From contig OY751492.1 of assembly GCA_963565915.1 (NCBI GenBank), forward strand, positions 4,154,001 through 4,218,000: 64,000 bases of DNA, written 5' to 3'. Positions 1-12,265 of the stretch are shown piece by piece. The first letter of the stretch is position 1, and the number at the start of each line of letters is the position of its first letter. A program made the position numbers and the translations under genes. The notes below the pieces were generated by a model. The model did no database searches, was not told the origin of the DNA, and saw only the letters and a program-made list of their open reading frames with translations. The DNA is from Entoloma clypeatum. Lineage: Eukaryota; Basidiomycota; Agaricomycetes; Agaricales; Entolomataceae.

Positions 1-2
1 TC

Positions 3-1591
3 TTTGAAGACTTCACCAGTAACCCATTCAGCACGCCAGAAGCCCGACAGGAGGAGCTAAGTCCTCGAGACAGTATCGATTTTACACTCATCCAGCAGTA
101 CATCGAATCAGAGATCTGTCGCATCCTACAGCAGGTGCTTGACGAAGAACTAGACAACGACGAGCATCGCCCCCACGGCGAGATAGCAGAGAGCATCCAT
201 CTTGCTCGGCAACACCAGATCGCGCGTTACAATGCCCGACAGAACGAACTCAAAAGCTTTCGCGTTCAAGAAGGACCTCAGACAGGTCGGATCACAGAGA
301 TCAGAGAGTTTATCGGTGTCCAGACAACCGTTATCAGAAGATTGATTAGGACGCTCACATCGAGACGTCCCAGAGCCGCATCACCACGTCTTACTCGAAG
401 CAGCAGATCTACGCCCACTTCACCACCCACGAGCAACAGACCGAGTACAACCGTTGGGCACGAAACGAGAGACTTGACCCCTTCTCGCGACCAACAGACG
501 CGCAGGAACAGAGATTCCTTAGAGATCTACAGAGGAAATACCCCGAACGTTTTGCCACCGATTCCGCCGACGAGTCCCCTGACGAATTTACTTTTGACTC
601 CGCGCAGTCAGATACCGAACAGACGCCTAGAACAGGGACTAATTTTCAACCCCTACCAGTATCCCGAACCCCATCTTCATCCCAACAATCCGACACCTCT
701 CCTACTCCGCAGGTTCTAGACATGGCAGAAGCACCGACAGTACAAACAATGGATACATCCAAGATCATCAAAGACCCTGGGATGTTCAAAGACAGACACA
801 CCTTCGACGAGTGGTGGAAAGCCACCAAATTATACATCAGGTTCCAGAAGGGACTGTCCGACGATCAGAAAATTCTTGCGGTGTTATCCCGCATGATGGA
901 AGGGTCCGGTAAACACTGGGCCAGCAACAAGTTAGACGACCTTGCCACCGATGGCGAGAACATCACCTGGTTAGGATTCTCAGACGACATCGCTACGTGA
1001 TTCTCTATTGCCAACAAGTCGGCAGCGGCCAAGGCGAAACTTGAAGTCCTGAAACAGGAGAAACGCACCATCGACGAATTCTTGGACGAATTCGAAGAGA
1101 TCTTGAAGCTGTCAAACCTTGGCGAAGAAACTGGGAAATACATCCTGGAAAAGAACGTCAACCGCAGAATTTCTGAACAAGTGGCTAGCGATGGCAAGAT
1201 GTACACTGATTACGCAAAGGAGATCCGAAACAAGGGACGACAGATGGAGGGACATGCATTAGTCATCCGAGGGGGTGGCGACACACGCACCGGATCGGGT
1301 ACCACTTATGGTGGTCAAGGCAAAGCCATGGAGATCAACAAAGCAGGAGTAGCCCGTTGCTACAACTGTCAGCGCTTTGGTCACCTTGCCAAAGACTGCA
1401 AAGCCCCAAAGAAGAAAGATGGTCGTAAGTGTTTCAACTGCGACCAAGAAGGACATATCGCGCGCAACTGCCGCAAGCCGAAGAAGAACTCTGGAAAGAT
1501 TAGAAAGGTGTCTGATGGAGATACCGATGATGACGATGAAACCATCACCATAGAGACCGATGAGAAGGATTTTCCCGAAGGGTCCGATTAA
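3..1591 (+). pseudogene. gag: Gypsy-1 gag (broken), two CCHC zinc knuckles
   Basis: Structural polyprotein that would form the virus-like particle and bind the RNA template. It reads in frame 3 from position 3 to about 345 and then in frame 2 to the TAA at 1589-1591, which implies a one-base indel near 345. The capsid-like core runs about 722-1250 and two retroviral-type zinc knuckles lie at about 1357-1480 (CYNCQRFGHLAKDC and CFNCDQEGHIARNC). An in-frame TGA at 998-1000 interrupts it. The acidic tail is followed by pol in the -1 frame. The start codon is outside the window or upstream of position 3. Confidence 0.85.
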
Positions 1592-1608
1592 ACGACGCTA
1601 AGTCGTGA

Positions 1609-4600
1609 CCCTTATCCATTAAACGAACTCGCTTGCCTGGTGCAACTACAGACAATATAACTTATGTTATCCCTGCAAAGCGAGCCGTTGCGTCAACTAA
1701 GATTGTCAAGGGAGATAAACCTCCGAAACGACGAGAGATCAAGCTGCAAGCTCAGATCAAAACACGACGAGGACCAAAGGCCATTCGACCCGAGGTTGAT
1801 AGCGGATGTGAACGCACATGTATCCATCCCAGAATAGTACGCGAACAGAACCTTCCCACACGAGGAATGAAGCCCATATCAATTCTAAATGCGGATGGAT
1901 CGCCGAACCGACAACAGAAAGCAGAAAAACTTGCCGAAGTCAAGCTGGACTTAGGAACACACCAGGAAACCATGGAAGCAATGGTATTGGACATTGGGAA
2001 AACAGACATGCTTTTAGGACATGACTGGTTGGTGCACCACAACCCCACAATCAACTGGACGACCGGCGCTGTAACATTCAACCGATGCCCATCAACATGT
2101 CAAACCAAACACTCGGATTTCAGGGTTAACCTTAATGGTTGCAAACATCGGGTTCGCATGGTGGAAGTACGAGACAAGGACACGCCCAAGAAATCAGATC
2201 AGAATTGGAAGCCCGGAGACCCCATATTGGAAGCAGTTACTCCCACACCACCTCCCACAACCAAATGACCCTCATACGTTGAACGTTTTGCCCATCTCTT
2301 TGAAAAAGAAAACTTCGACAAGATCCCAAAGGAAAGAGAATGGGACCATGGCATCGAACTTACACCGGACGCACCAAAGGAGCTAGGAGGAAACACGTAC
2401 CCTATGACCCAAAAGGAGCAAGAAGAACTGGACGAATTCATCGATGAAGGCCTGGCAACCGGAAAGATCCGACCGTCCAAATCCCCTTATGCATCACCCT
2501 GCTTCTTCATTAACAAGAAAGACGGTTCCAAACGATTGGTACAGGATTATCGCACGGTCAATAAATTCACGGTTAAGGACAAATTCCCACTCCCACGCAT
2601 CAACGACCTCTTGGATGTATTGAAGGACGCAGTCTACTTCAACAAAATGGACATCATGTGGGGATACAATAACGTGCGGATCAAGAAGGGTGATGAATGG
2701 AAAGCCGCCTTCCTGACCAGCCGAGGATTGTTTGAACCATTGGTCATGTTTTTCGGTCTCTGCAACTCCCCGGGAACGTTCTCTCGGATGATGGCCAGCC
2801 TATTCAGGGATCAGATCCGTCGGCGCATCTGTGTGATTTACATGGATGACATAGTGGTTATTGGTAAAACCAAGGAAGAACTCGCCCGGAACACTGAAGA
2901 GATCTTGCAGATTCTGTCAGACAATGACCTGTTCCTAAAGGAGAAGAAGTGTCTTTGGGAAGTAACAAAATGCCCCATATTGGGATATGTCATTGGAGAA
3001 GGACGTGTTGAGATGGAAACTGAAAAGGTGGACACAATCCGGAACTGGCGAGTACCCACATCAAAAAAGGAAGTCCAGAAGTTCCTGGGATTTGCCAATT
3101 TTTATCGACGCTTTATTGAAGGATACTCGAACATCGCAAAGCCACTCACAACACTTACGGGAAACACAGCATTCACGTGGGGACCAACGGCGCAAGAAGC
3201 ATTTGAAGGTCTCATACGGGCAATCACGACGGCACCAGTCTTGGCATTGCCCAAACCGGACGGACAGTTCAGGGTCGAAACCGATGCATCGGGTTATGCG
3301 ATTGGGGCGGTACTTTCACAGAAACAAGACGACAAGTGGCATCCTATCGCGTTCTTGTCGCGGACCATGTCCGCGGCCGAACAGAATTACGAGATATATG
3401 ACAAGGAACTCTTGGCAGTCATGGAAGCACTGAAGGACTGGCGACATTATCTACTTGAAGCCAAGGAGCGTTTCGAGATCTTAACCAATCACAAAAACCT
3501 GGAGTATTTCCGGCGTCCTCAGGACCTAAACCAACGACAGAGGCGCTGGAAGATGAAGTTACAAGACTATGACTTCGAATTGCGACATGTACCTGGGAAG
3601 ACAAACGCGAAAGCAGACATCCTGTCACGTTTACCCTGGTATGAGACGGAACTCGAGCCGCAGGACAGCGACCAAATGCTCAAGGAGGGGCTATTTTTGA
3701 AATGATTGGAATCAGAAGATGTGATACAAATGGAGATGTTCACGGAGGAACAATTCTTTGAAGGGGGTGAAACATCTGATTCCATCAAAATCGGAAACAT
3801 CACAACCATCGAAAACCCATGGATCGCACGCATCAAGGCCTCGAATCACATGGAGACAGAAGTAGCCCAGGGTCTGAAGAAGAATCCTCACTGGTACCAG
3901 CAGGAAAATGGCATCACCTATGCAGGAGAACGAGTCTATGTTCCACCAGACCCACAATTGCGCCAAGAACTGATGTTTGAAGTGCACGACGCACCAGTGG
4001 CAGGACATCCAGGACAATATCGAACACATGAACTCCTCACTCGCACCTACTGGTGGCCCACCATCCTACATGACATAAAGAAGTATGTGAAAGGTTGTGA
4101 CACCTGTCAACGTAACAAGATCAGCCGCCAAAGGAGACACGCCCCTCTACACCCTAACGCCGCGCCAAGTCAACCATGGGAAGACATAGGGATTGACATC
4201 GTGGGACCGATACCAGAATCTGATGGGAAGAACGCAATTCTGGTCATCACGGACAGACATTCAAAGATGCTTCATCTCATCCTGACAACCGTGGAACTAT
4301 CGGCTGAAGGATTAGCCAAGATCTATCGGGACCAGATATGGAAGCTTCATGGGATCCCCAAGAAGATCATCAGTGATAGGGGACCACAGTTCGCTGCGAA
4401 GTTCATGGAGATACTCTGCCGCATGTTAGGGATCAAGAGGAACCTGTCCACCGCATACCACCCACAGACTGATGGACAGGCCGAGCGATCGCATCAGGAA
4501 ACAGAAGCATTCTTACGAAACTTTGTCAACCACCTACAGGATGATTGGGCAGAATGGATCGCAATCGCAGAGTTCCAGTACAATGACAAAGAGCACCAGG

Positions 4601-5241
4601 CAACGAAGCACACCCCATTCTACCTCAACTACGGTTTACATCCGTGGAAGGGAGAACTCGTGTTAGAGGATACCAATCCGGCTGCCAACGACTTCTTGAA
4701 AAAACTCAAACAGGCACGAGAAGAAGCCAATGCTGCGCTGAAACAAGCACAGGATCAGATGAAGAAAACAGTTGACACACGGCGAAGTCCGTCTCGGGAC
4801 TACCGCATCGGAGACAAGGTGTGGCTGGAAGGGACTAACATCAGGACTGATCGACCCTCAAAGAAACTTGATGCACTCCGACATGGACCATTCAAAGTCC
4901 TAGAGAAGAAAGGAGCTAGCGCGTACCTTCTTGATCTTCCGAAGACTTGGAAGATGATTCACCCTGTGTTCAACGAGACCCTGTTGTCACCATATGAAAC
5001 TCCGAAGTACGCCATCCAGAAAAAGAAACCAGCCCCTGATCCGATCATCGTCGAAGGACGAGAAGAGTACCATGTGTCTACGATCCTGGACTCTCAAAAG
5101 TTCCGCGGAAAGATCCAGTACCTCGTCCAATGGGAAGGATATGGCCCAGAAGAGAACACATGGGAACCACGAGCTAATGTTCAGAACGCTCAAGATTTGA
5201 TCCGTGATTTCCATCGGCAGAACCCGTCACGTCCACGATAA
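1609..5241 (+). pseudogene. pol: Gypsy-1 pol (broken): PR-RT-RH-IN-chromodomain
   Basis: All parts lie in frame 1, -1 relative to gag. Protease has a VDSG active-site motif near 1795. RT (about 2404-3150) has the catalytic YMDD near 2838. RNase H covers about 3240-3640. Integrase has the HHCC zinc finger near 3980-4115 and the DDE core to about 4500. A chromodomain, with the YLVQWEGYGPEENTWEP signature, ends the protein near 5235. Single TGA codons at 1606-1608, 2266-2268 and 3703-3705 interrupt an otherwise continuous frame; each could be a CGA-to-TGA change. Without them this would be a normal chromovirus Pol of about 1200 residues. Confidence 0.9.
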
Positions 5242-5365
5242 AAGACACCCGTTGAAAGCAGCCAACAACATCGACCTCATCAGTCAAAAACTCACCGAGT
5301 TCCCCGCTCCGTCTTCAAATATAGCTACTCCATTCTTCCTCTATTTCTCCAACATCCTCCGCACC

Positions 5366-5734
5366 ATGTCCAACATCACCGCCGCCTCCACCGATGCTTC
5401 CGATATCAACCCCACCGTCACCACCCTCATCGGCGAAGCGCTCTCCATGCGCGACCAGATCCATGCGCTCGAAACCTCCGTTGCCGACATCCTCCACCGG
5501 CAGATGCATATCCGCCTTCATACCCTCTCCGATTTACCAACCGCCCCCACCGCTGAGGAGAAACTCATCCTCAAAAACTATACCAACACCCTTGCTGTCG
5601 AGAATCGATGCCTTCGCCTCGCCGTTCGAGGTTTAGAGTTTGCCACGGCGGTAAATGATGAACTGATAAAGGATTGGGGTAACCGAGTTGACCCTGCCTG
5701 GGCCGATCCAAATGGCAACGACGGATGGGAGTAG
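5366..5734 (+). CDS. Gypsy-1 accessory ORF3, 122 residues, unknown function
   Basis: Small open frame between the pol stop and the 3' LTR, in the position where env or accessory genes sit in some retroelements. The first ATG is 5366. No signal peptide or membrane segment is visible. The middle is helical-looking with a heptad-like stretch (EALSMRDQIHALETS), and the C-terminus is Trp/Asp rich. The Gypsy-1 relative at the right edge carries the same ORF at 63064-63435; about 76 of 122 positions match by hand count and most differences are conservative. That argues for selection on the protein. I do not recognise a family. Confidence 0.6.
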   Translation: MSNITAASTDASDINPTVTTLIGEALSMRDQIHALETSVADILHRQMHIRLHTLSDLPTAPTAEEKLILKNYTNTLAVENRCLRLAVRGLEFATAVNDELIKDWGNRVDPAWADPNGNDGWE

Positions 5735-5752
5735 GTAGTCTGTGAGGACACA

Positions 5753-5771
5753 GACCTTGAGGAGGGGAACA
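5753..5771 (+). promoter_or_regulatory. Gypsy-1 polypurine tract
   Basis: Purine-rich run (GACCTTGAGGAGGGGAACA) directly before the TG of the 3' LTR, the expected site for plus-strand DNA priming. Confidence 0.6.
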
Positions 5772-6141
5772 TGTTACGGACTAACGACTACGGACGTATA
5801 CGCTTACTTTTTCACTTTTACTCATCGGCCCCCGCTTACACATATCGTATTATACTTTATTCCCTTTAGTATACTTCGCTCCCGCGCTGACTCGCTTTCC
5901 GCAGCTGTCTGACTCATTCCGCAGTCAGCTTACTCATTAGTGCATAGCCTTCCGCAGTCGCCTTACTCATGCGCACTGCCTTCCGCAGTTACTGACTCAT
6001 TCGCTACCGCTCATAGTCAGTACTATATAAACCTCATGTACCATAGCTACATTCCTTAGATTTAGCAATCACATTGCTCTTCGCCTTTCCATCTTCCTGC
6101 ATACTCTGCCCGAACCTTGGAACGGTTTGTTACGCATAACA
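5772..6141 (+). repeat. Gypsy-1 3' LTR (370 bp)
   Basis: Begins TGTTACGG and ends GCATAACA, the short inverted ends typical of LTRs. A TATA-like ACTATATAAACC lies near 6022-6034. The same family occurs at 62669-63029 (minus), and a related solo LTR lies at 57382-57828; all share a TAGCAATCAC motif and the ending ATAACA. Confidence 0.85.
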
Positions 6142-7092
6142 ATATAACACTTTTACTGAAATCTGGACATTTCATTATTTCTATCTTATCTGGACTTCTA
6201 AAAATTATACAAAGTGCTTCAGAAGGTGAATACATATCTATTTATGAGTTCTATCACTTCCAACTATTATTAGACCATGAGGAAGGCACTGCGCGCGCCT
6301 GCGCAATGCATTTTGCGCATTGTTTACTATTATTTGGTGTAGAGCATGGCACCTCTATGACTTAAAATCCGTGGCATCATTCCATAAAATCAACACATAT
6401 TTATTGACATATGATACTCTGCTACATAATTGATATAGTCTGTAAGCTGACTTCCTCCTGTGTAGCCATATTAAGGAGAAATGCGATGTTTTTTGAGTTT
6501 GTTTACATATATTTGACACATTTGATGCGCGCGTGATGCACGTCATCCAACGTCGAAACGACGCATCCACCCATTGCTGACTCTGCAATGAGGGGCACAG
6601 ATGCTGAAAAGGCCAGAATATATTTATAGATTTTATTTATAATCTGTCTACTTGTGATCGAGGCAGGAGGGAGCACGCACACACACCTTTTGTGTTTTTT
6701 TTTAGGTGTGCCTATTTGGGAAGTGGGAAAGTAGAGTGATTGTGAGCAATGAAATATAATGGTCTTGTGGCTCAGTTGGTTAAGTGGTGTTAAAAGAATC
6801 CTTTATACTATAGAAGTTCAGAGTTCAAGTCTTTCTTGTGGCAGAAATTTTGTACTTGCCATTTTGGGACATTGATTTCAGATCCTCGGATTGTTCCAGG
6901 GAAAATATCAGTTTAAACCGATCCGAACCAGTCTTTGGCCGGTCTTTCAAACTCTAAAGTTTCGAGTGAACCGAAGACTGGCTGTGATCCAAAACCTTAA
7001 AAACCGAGACCGGCGGTCTGGTCTCTCACCGGTTCAGTCCCGTCCGGTCTCGGTCTGAAATCAACGAAGGTAAACTGGACCTTGAAACACTA
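6142..7092 (+). mobile_element. hAT-A: right part of a hAT-like non-autonomous element
   Basis: The right end reads CTTGAAACACTA, matching the ends of hAT-B and hAT-C. The block 6142-6600 repeats (inverted) the core of hAT-C at about 10900-11340, including the phrase TATAACACTTTTACTGAAAT. The left end was displaced beyond the window by Gypsy-1. The 8 bp after the end, CTTGACGG (7093-7100), would be one copy of the target duplication. Subterminal runs of CCGGTCT/AGACCGG lie at 6930-7050. No transposase frame is present. Confidence 0.65.
6757..6841 (+). ncRNA. tRNA-like sequence (SINE head or tRNA relic)
   Basis: TGGCTCAGTTGGTTAAG matches an RNA polymerase III box A, and GAGTTCAAGTC about 50 bases later resembles box B. 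The acceptor and D stems do not pair well, so this is not a working tRNA gene. A degenerate tRNA-derived SINE head inside hAT-A is the simplest reading. Confidence 0.3.
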
Positions 7093-7756
7093 CTTGACGG
7101 GCACAAGATCCCCTTCACTGCAAAATTGCAAGGGATGCTTGCTGTGCACTGTCTACCTCCAAAATGGAAATGTAACTGCAGAGTATATGTGCGTACAAGC
7201 CGAAGCACAACTTCCGGCTGCCAACAAGATCTCCGCTGTCAAGCGGAAAGGACAGGAACCCAGCTGGTGCAACAGTCCGGGACCTGCTGATGCTTCTGGG
7301 TCAATCCAGAATTCCGGCAAACCTCATCAACAGAACAAAGGAAAAGGAAAGGCAAAGGAGACACCGTCGAACAACTCCAGTGATCAAAATAAGAAGCAGC
7401 TGTTTGTACCCAAAAAGGAAGGGTTGTGGAGTTGGAAAAAGGCCCAGCGTGCCCAAGAAGCCGCTGCAGGCGACACCGCTGGCTGCTCTCATGTTGCCTC
7501 GTCGGCAATGACTATGAATCTGCCGACACCCTCCTTCACCACTGTCACCGGCTTGGGACATGTCATTCCCTCCCAACAATCTTCTACTTGGACAACTGAC
7601 CCTCGTCATCATCCTTCTCTCAAATCACAGTTGACATCTAGTCCTGCTGAACATATCATGACTGCAGGTGCAAGAGAACTTCTCGATCACATGACAAACA
7701 CATCTGCGCAGTGTTTCACAGGTGCTCCGGTTAATGAACCGTCGATGGACCCTGAG
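7093..7756 (+). pseudogene. gag: Copia-1 gag fragment, part 1
   Basis: Reads first as a Copia-type Gag core (IPFTAKLQGML near 7112), then, after a shift near 7165-7200, as the basic linker of frame 2 (ISAVKRKGQEPSW, a Lys/Gly-rich run, then PSFTTVTGLG). The same linker motif occurs in Copia-2 gag (SLTTVTGRG), which identifies the family. The frame runs straight into the hAT-B insertion point at 7756. Confidence 0.7.
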
Positions 7757-7959
7757 TAGTGTTTGAGGGTTCTGTTCTGTTCTGTTTTTTGCCCCAAAAA
7801 CAGGTGGACCGAGACCGGACCGGACTTTCGATCACTCAGAAATATGATAGACTGAGACCAAACCAGGGGAACCAGTCTCGGCATGTCATTTTGCTTGGAC
7901 CGGACTGGTCCAAACTGGTCTACACTGATTGTAACTATGGTAATACACTAATAATTTAA

Positions 7960-8360
7960 AAATGCATGTTGGGCGCGAGACGACACCATTGGACGCGAGT
8001 GGGGGGCCCGTTGGGCATGAGTCGAGGCTGTGGGGTGCAAGTGAGGGGCCGTGGGGCACAAGTGAGGGACCGTTGGTTGTGAGAGGAGGCCGCTGGATGT
8101 GAGAGTGGGCTGTTGCGCGCGAGTGGGGAGCGTTGGGCACAAGAAGATGCCGTTGCGTGTTGTTGCATGTTGTTGCATGCTAGTACAGGCCGTTGGGCAT
8201 GACTCGTGGCAGTTGGGCATGAGGGGTGGCCGTTGCGCACATGAGGGGGACCTTGGGCACAAAGGGAGGGCGCTGGGCGTTAAAGGGCGCTGTTGGGCAC
8301 AAGAGGGGCCGTTGGGCACGCGAGGGGGCTGTTGGGCAGTGGTGGTGGCCATTGGGTGGA
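7960..8360. repeat. Degenerate minisatellite, about 20-22 bp unit (GTTGGGCACGAG type)
   Basis: About 18 imperfect units of the form GTTGGGCAYRAGNGGRGGCC. The same unit occurs inverted at 9415-9765, and in other hAT and TIR elements at 11880-12190, 49680-49840, 52690-53125 and 59805-60185. Unit divergence is high. It is not a CRISPR, as there are no distinct spacers. Confidence 0.75.
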
Positions 8361-9414
8361 AGTGGAGCCAGGTGGAGTGGAGATGGGGGGATAAAAAGAG
8401 TGTGGGAAGATTTTGCTCGAGGTCTGATTTATGGTTCGACTTTCGGCAATTGCCGAGAGTCCTTGGCATGAATGCCGAGCGACGCGCGTCATTGAAAATT
8501 GTGCCGTTGATGCCCAATCTGTGGCACTGGAAGTCCTAAAAATAGTTCTAAACCTATGTAGAGATACTTAGAAGCTAATAGTGAGTATTTAAACAATTAG
8601 ATACATGAGATATGTATGGTAGAAAGTCTGTACTGCAAAATGATACACAAAACACACTGCAAATTGTGATAAACAGTGCATCATGAGTTCCCTCAAACAC
8701 AAAAACCAGTATCTTCTTGCTTCCTCCTTTCCACAACCACTTGAAACTACCTGTAATATATATATGCTATTAAATCATTGTATGTGAACCTATTGAGACC
8801 CTTCAAATAAAATTAAAGGACTTCATAAGGTGAATATGAGCAAAGATAGGTCGAAAGTTTCACCAAAATTTTTTTTTTCAGGATTGGATTCTCCTCATTC
8901 AGGGGACCTCCCAGCACCTTTATTTTTCAAATTTGATTCATTTATTAGGGAGATATAACACTTTTACTGAAATATGTACATTTGATTATCCCTATCTGAT
9001 CTGGACTTCTAAAATTTATATATAAGGTGTTTCAGAAGGCGAATACATATCCCATGTATGTTCTATTACCTCAACCTATTATTAGACTATGAGGAAGGGG
9101 CCGCGCGCGCCTGCACAATGCATTCTGCACCTTGTTTACTATTATTTGGTGGGAGCGCCCCATCGCTATATCATAAAGTCCATGACAAAATTTCACAAAA
9201 TAAATACATAGAAAGTGACATATGATGCTATAATACTTAACTGATATCGTGCACAAACTGTGTTGCTCCTGTGTAAGACATGTTGGCAGATGTGCAATGT
9301 TTTTTGTAAGTGTGTTTACATTTATTTGACACATTTGATGCACACGTGATGCACATCCAAACGAGGGCAGGTGCAGGCTCTTTGCCCTTGTTTGCTTTTC
9401 TGAGCCAAACCCTT

Positions 9415-9765
9415 TGCCCAGTTCGCCATCTGACTCTGATGCCCAGCCCTCTCATGCCCAACGGCCCTCTCTCGCGCCCAATAGTCTTGACTCACGTCCA
9501 ACGGCCCTCACTTGTGCCCAACAGACCTCTCTCATGCCCAACGGCCCTCTTTCTTGCCCAACAGTCCCAACTTGTGCCCAACGGCTTCGACCCACGCCCA
9601 ACGCCCACCACTCGAGCCCAACGGCCCTCTCTCGTCTCCAATGGCCCCCACTGGTGCCCAACGGCTTTGACTCACGCCTCACGCCGTCCATTCACGCCCA
9701 ACAGCTTCGACCCGTGCCCAATGTCCACCACTCGAGCCCAACGGCCCCCACTCGCGCGAGCAAGA
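9415..9765. repeat. Minisatellite, inverted relative to the 7960 array
   Basis: Units of the form GCCCAACGGCCNNCNCTCRT, the reverse complement of the array on the other side of hAT-B. The two arrays could fold into a long imperfect stem within the element. Confidence 0.75.
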
Positions 9766-9862
9766 CCGAGACCGCGGTCTCAGTCTATTTCGGTTCATTT
9801 TTTGGTTCAGTCTGGTCCGGTTCCAGTCCTATTGGACTGAACCTTGAAACACTAACCCTGAG

Positions 9863-10363
9863 ATGCAGGCAGCGCGTGATGTTGTCACATCTCTTGGCAT
9901 TGTGGGAACGTCCCAGACCCTCCAAAATGTCAATAACGTCATATACCCTGAAGACATTCTGGGGATATATTTGACCCCTGAAAATGAGGTAATGGACGAA
10001 GCTTCCCTGTTCCTGATGGAATGCCAAGATTATGATGCCAATACGGTGATGGACTTCAATGATGAATATGAGTATGACAAAGATGAATCTGGACCGTCCA
10101 AGCGGACACGTTTCAGTTGGGTGGATGAAGTCAACGACAAGCTTTTCAGAGGTTCATCATGCGCCGACCCGAGGTAAGTTCTTTCACAAGTTTCACATGA
10201 GCACACAATGACAGAAGAACACACCCAGATTTGTGATGAGTCACTAGAACCGGGTTGTAGTTATTTTAAATCACCTGTCATTGCTGCCTCCTTCATGGAG
10301 GAAATCTATGATCATTTTGCCTCATGTTTGAAATGTAAGAACAAATCCAAAGATACTAATGAG
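9863..10363 (+). pseudogene. gag: Copia-1 gag/linker fragment, part 2
   Basis: Continues the Copia-1 frame from 7756 after hAT-B is removed. It is acidic (MDFNDEYEYDKDESGPSKR). A TAA at 10175-10177 interrupts the frame; a CAA codon mutated to TAA is the simplest source. The bases there, AGGTAAGT, also look like a splice donor, but reading through gives one open frame to the hAT-C insertion point. At 13015 the frame joins directly onto the protease (EAEWIMDSGTS). Confidence 0.65.
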
Positions 10364-11879
10364 TAGTGTTCAAAGGTTCAGTCTACATAGACCTGAACCA
10401 GACTGAACTGAACTGAAAAATAGACCACATTGGACTGAACTGCGGTCTAAGGTCTATACATTTTAGAAAATTTAGACTGCAGTTCAGTCTAGATTTTTTT
10501 TTTGACTTAGACCGCAAAAAGACCAGTCTAAACAGGTCTAGACCAGTCTTTTTTCCCTTTGGGATACACCTCCAACCCCCCCTAATATTGTACAATTTTT
10601 GGAGATTTTTCAGTAATCTGCATAATATTCTAGATACTTATAGTCCAATTTCATCAGTCCAAGGCTTGTTTTGAAGCTACAACTGAGTGGAATACATTTC
10701 TAGCTTGTATATAAACTCTTGCTCAGAGTCACAAAGGTTAAAAATTGAGTAAAACATGGTGAAAACATAGCTAAAACATATGATTACAGTGTTATTTTTT
10801 TGTATCTGGGTTTACAGTGCTATTTTTGTTGTATCTGTAATATTATTACAGTGTTATTTTCTTCATATATGTGTGCCTCTCACTGTAGAGTGAGCAATGG
10901 GTGGATGCATTGATTTGACATTCAATGATGTGTGACACGCACACATCAAATGTGTCAAATATATGTAAACAAACTTAAAAAACATCGCATTTCTCCTGAA
11001 TATGGCTACACAGGAGGAAGTAAGCTTACAGACTATATCAGTTATGTACCAGAGTATCATATGTCAATAAATATGTATTTATTTCATGAAATTTTGCCAC
11101 AGATTGGAGCATATAGCGATGCGACACTTTACACCAAATAATAGTAAACAATGTGCAAAATGCATTGTGCAGGCGTGCGCGGTGCCTTCCTCATGATCTA
11201 ATATTAGTTTGAAGTGATAGAACTCATCAATACATATGTATTCACCTTCTGAAACACCTTGAGTAATTTTTAGATGTCTAGATAAGATAGAAATAATCAA
11301 ATGTGCAGATTTCAGTAAAAGTGTTATATCTCCATAATGAATGCACCAAATTTGAAAGACAGATGTGCTGTGAGGTCCCCTGAATGAGGAGAATCCAAAG
11401 CTGAAACAAATTTTTTTGGTCAAATCTTCGACCTATTTTGCTTATATTCACCTTATCAAGTCCTTGAATTTTATTTGAATGGTCTGAATAGATGTACATG
11501 CCATGTTTCAATAGTATATGTACAGTATATGTAGACTAAAGTGGTTGTGGAAAGGAGGAAGTAAGGAAATTTTGTTTTTTGTGTTTGAGGAAACCCATGA
11601 TGCACTGTTGCATCACAATTTTGACTATGTTTGATGTATAATTTTGGAATACAGGCTCAGTACTATACATAGTTCATGTATCCAACTGTATATTTACTTC
11701 TTATAGGTTCATACACATCTCTACATAAGTTAGCAAATACATCTGTGGCCTGTGATGCCATAGTTTGGGCATTGAGGCCTTGAGTTTCATTGCTCAGCAT
11801 TGACTGCCGAGCACTCTCGGCAATTGCCGAAAGTTGAACCAATAATTTCGACAGGCAATGAACGTTCCCACAGTTTTTT

Positions 11880-12190
11880 TATCCCCCACCTGCACTCCAT
11901 CTGGCCACCACTTCCGCCCAACAGCCACCACTCGTGTCCAACGACTTGAGTACTCACGCCCAACATGCCAAACGACCCCACCTAATGCCCAACTGCCCTC
12001 TCTCGTGCCCAATGGTGTCCACTCATGCCCAACAGCCTCCATTCTCGCCCCCCAATAGCCCCATTCTTGCGCCCAATACCATCCACTCATGCCCAATGCC
12101 GCCAAATCGCACCCAATGCTGCCAAATCACGCCCAATGGCACAGACTCATGCCCAACGTGCCCAACACCCTCCATTCATGCCCAACGGCC
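11880..12190. repeat. Minisatellite in hAT-C (GCCCAAC orientation)
   Basis: Imperfect units of about 20-22 bp containing CGCCCAAYRSC, as in the other hAT copies. Only one orientation is seen in this element. Confidence 0.65.
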
Positions 12191-12265
12191 ACCCCAACTG
12201 ACATTACATACAACTCATATATATAGTTAGCCCCATGTACAATTAATCAAGTGACCAAACCTATA

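Larger units (their letters stand above)
1..6141 (+). mobile_element. Gypsy-1: decayed Ty3/Gypsy chromovirus, 5' end outside window
   Basis: LTR retrotransposon with gag, protease, reverse transcriptase, RNase H, integrase and chromodomain in that order, then a small extra ORF and the 3' LTR (5772-6141). The 5' LTR lies left of the window. The order RT-RH-IN and the chromodomain place it in the chromovirus branch of Ty3/Gypsy. It is not functional: gag has a frameshift and an in-frame TGA, and pol has three in-frame TGA codons. The right flank at 6142 is in the middle of a repeat found in complete form inside hAT-C, so Gypsy-1 inserted into a hAT copy. A diverged relative lies on the minus strand at 62669-64000. 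Confidence 0.93.
7757..9854. mobile_element. hAT-B: 2.1-kb non-autonomous hAT element with 8-bp TSD
   Basis: Ends TAGTGTTTGAGGGTTC and, inverted, CCTTGAAACACTA, fitting the hAT pattern (TA[AG]NG ends). The 8-bp flanks are identical: ACCCTGAG at 7749-7756 and 9855-9862. Subterminal zones are full of GGACCGG/CCGGTCC-type words. Inverted GC-rich minisatellite arrays lie at both sides (about 7960-8360 and 9415-9765). No transposase reading frame is present; the apparent long ORFs are low-complexity translations of the minisatellites. Confidence 0.85.

Noticed and set aside
5204..5365. N-terminal extension of ORF3 overlapping pol
   Set aside because: It has no ATG before 5366. The similarity of this stretch between copies is partly due to the overlapping pol end.
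7948..8539. Long ORFs on both strands (Pro/Ser/Ala or Gly/Arg-rich)
   Set aside because: They are translations of the 20-24 bp minisatellite in several frames, without a conserved start or domain. The same holds for 9414-9974, 11934-12230, 52610-52993 and 59797-60078.
10175..10185. Intron donor AGGTAAGT in Copia-1
   Set aside because: Reading through the TAA keeps the frame open to the protease, and no matching acceptor is needed. A CAA-to-TAA change is simpler.
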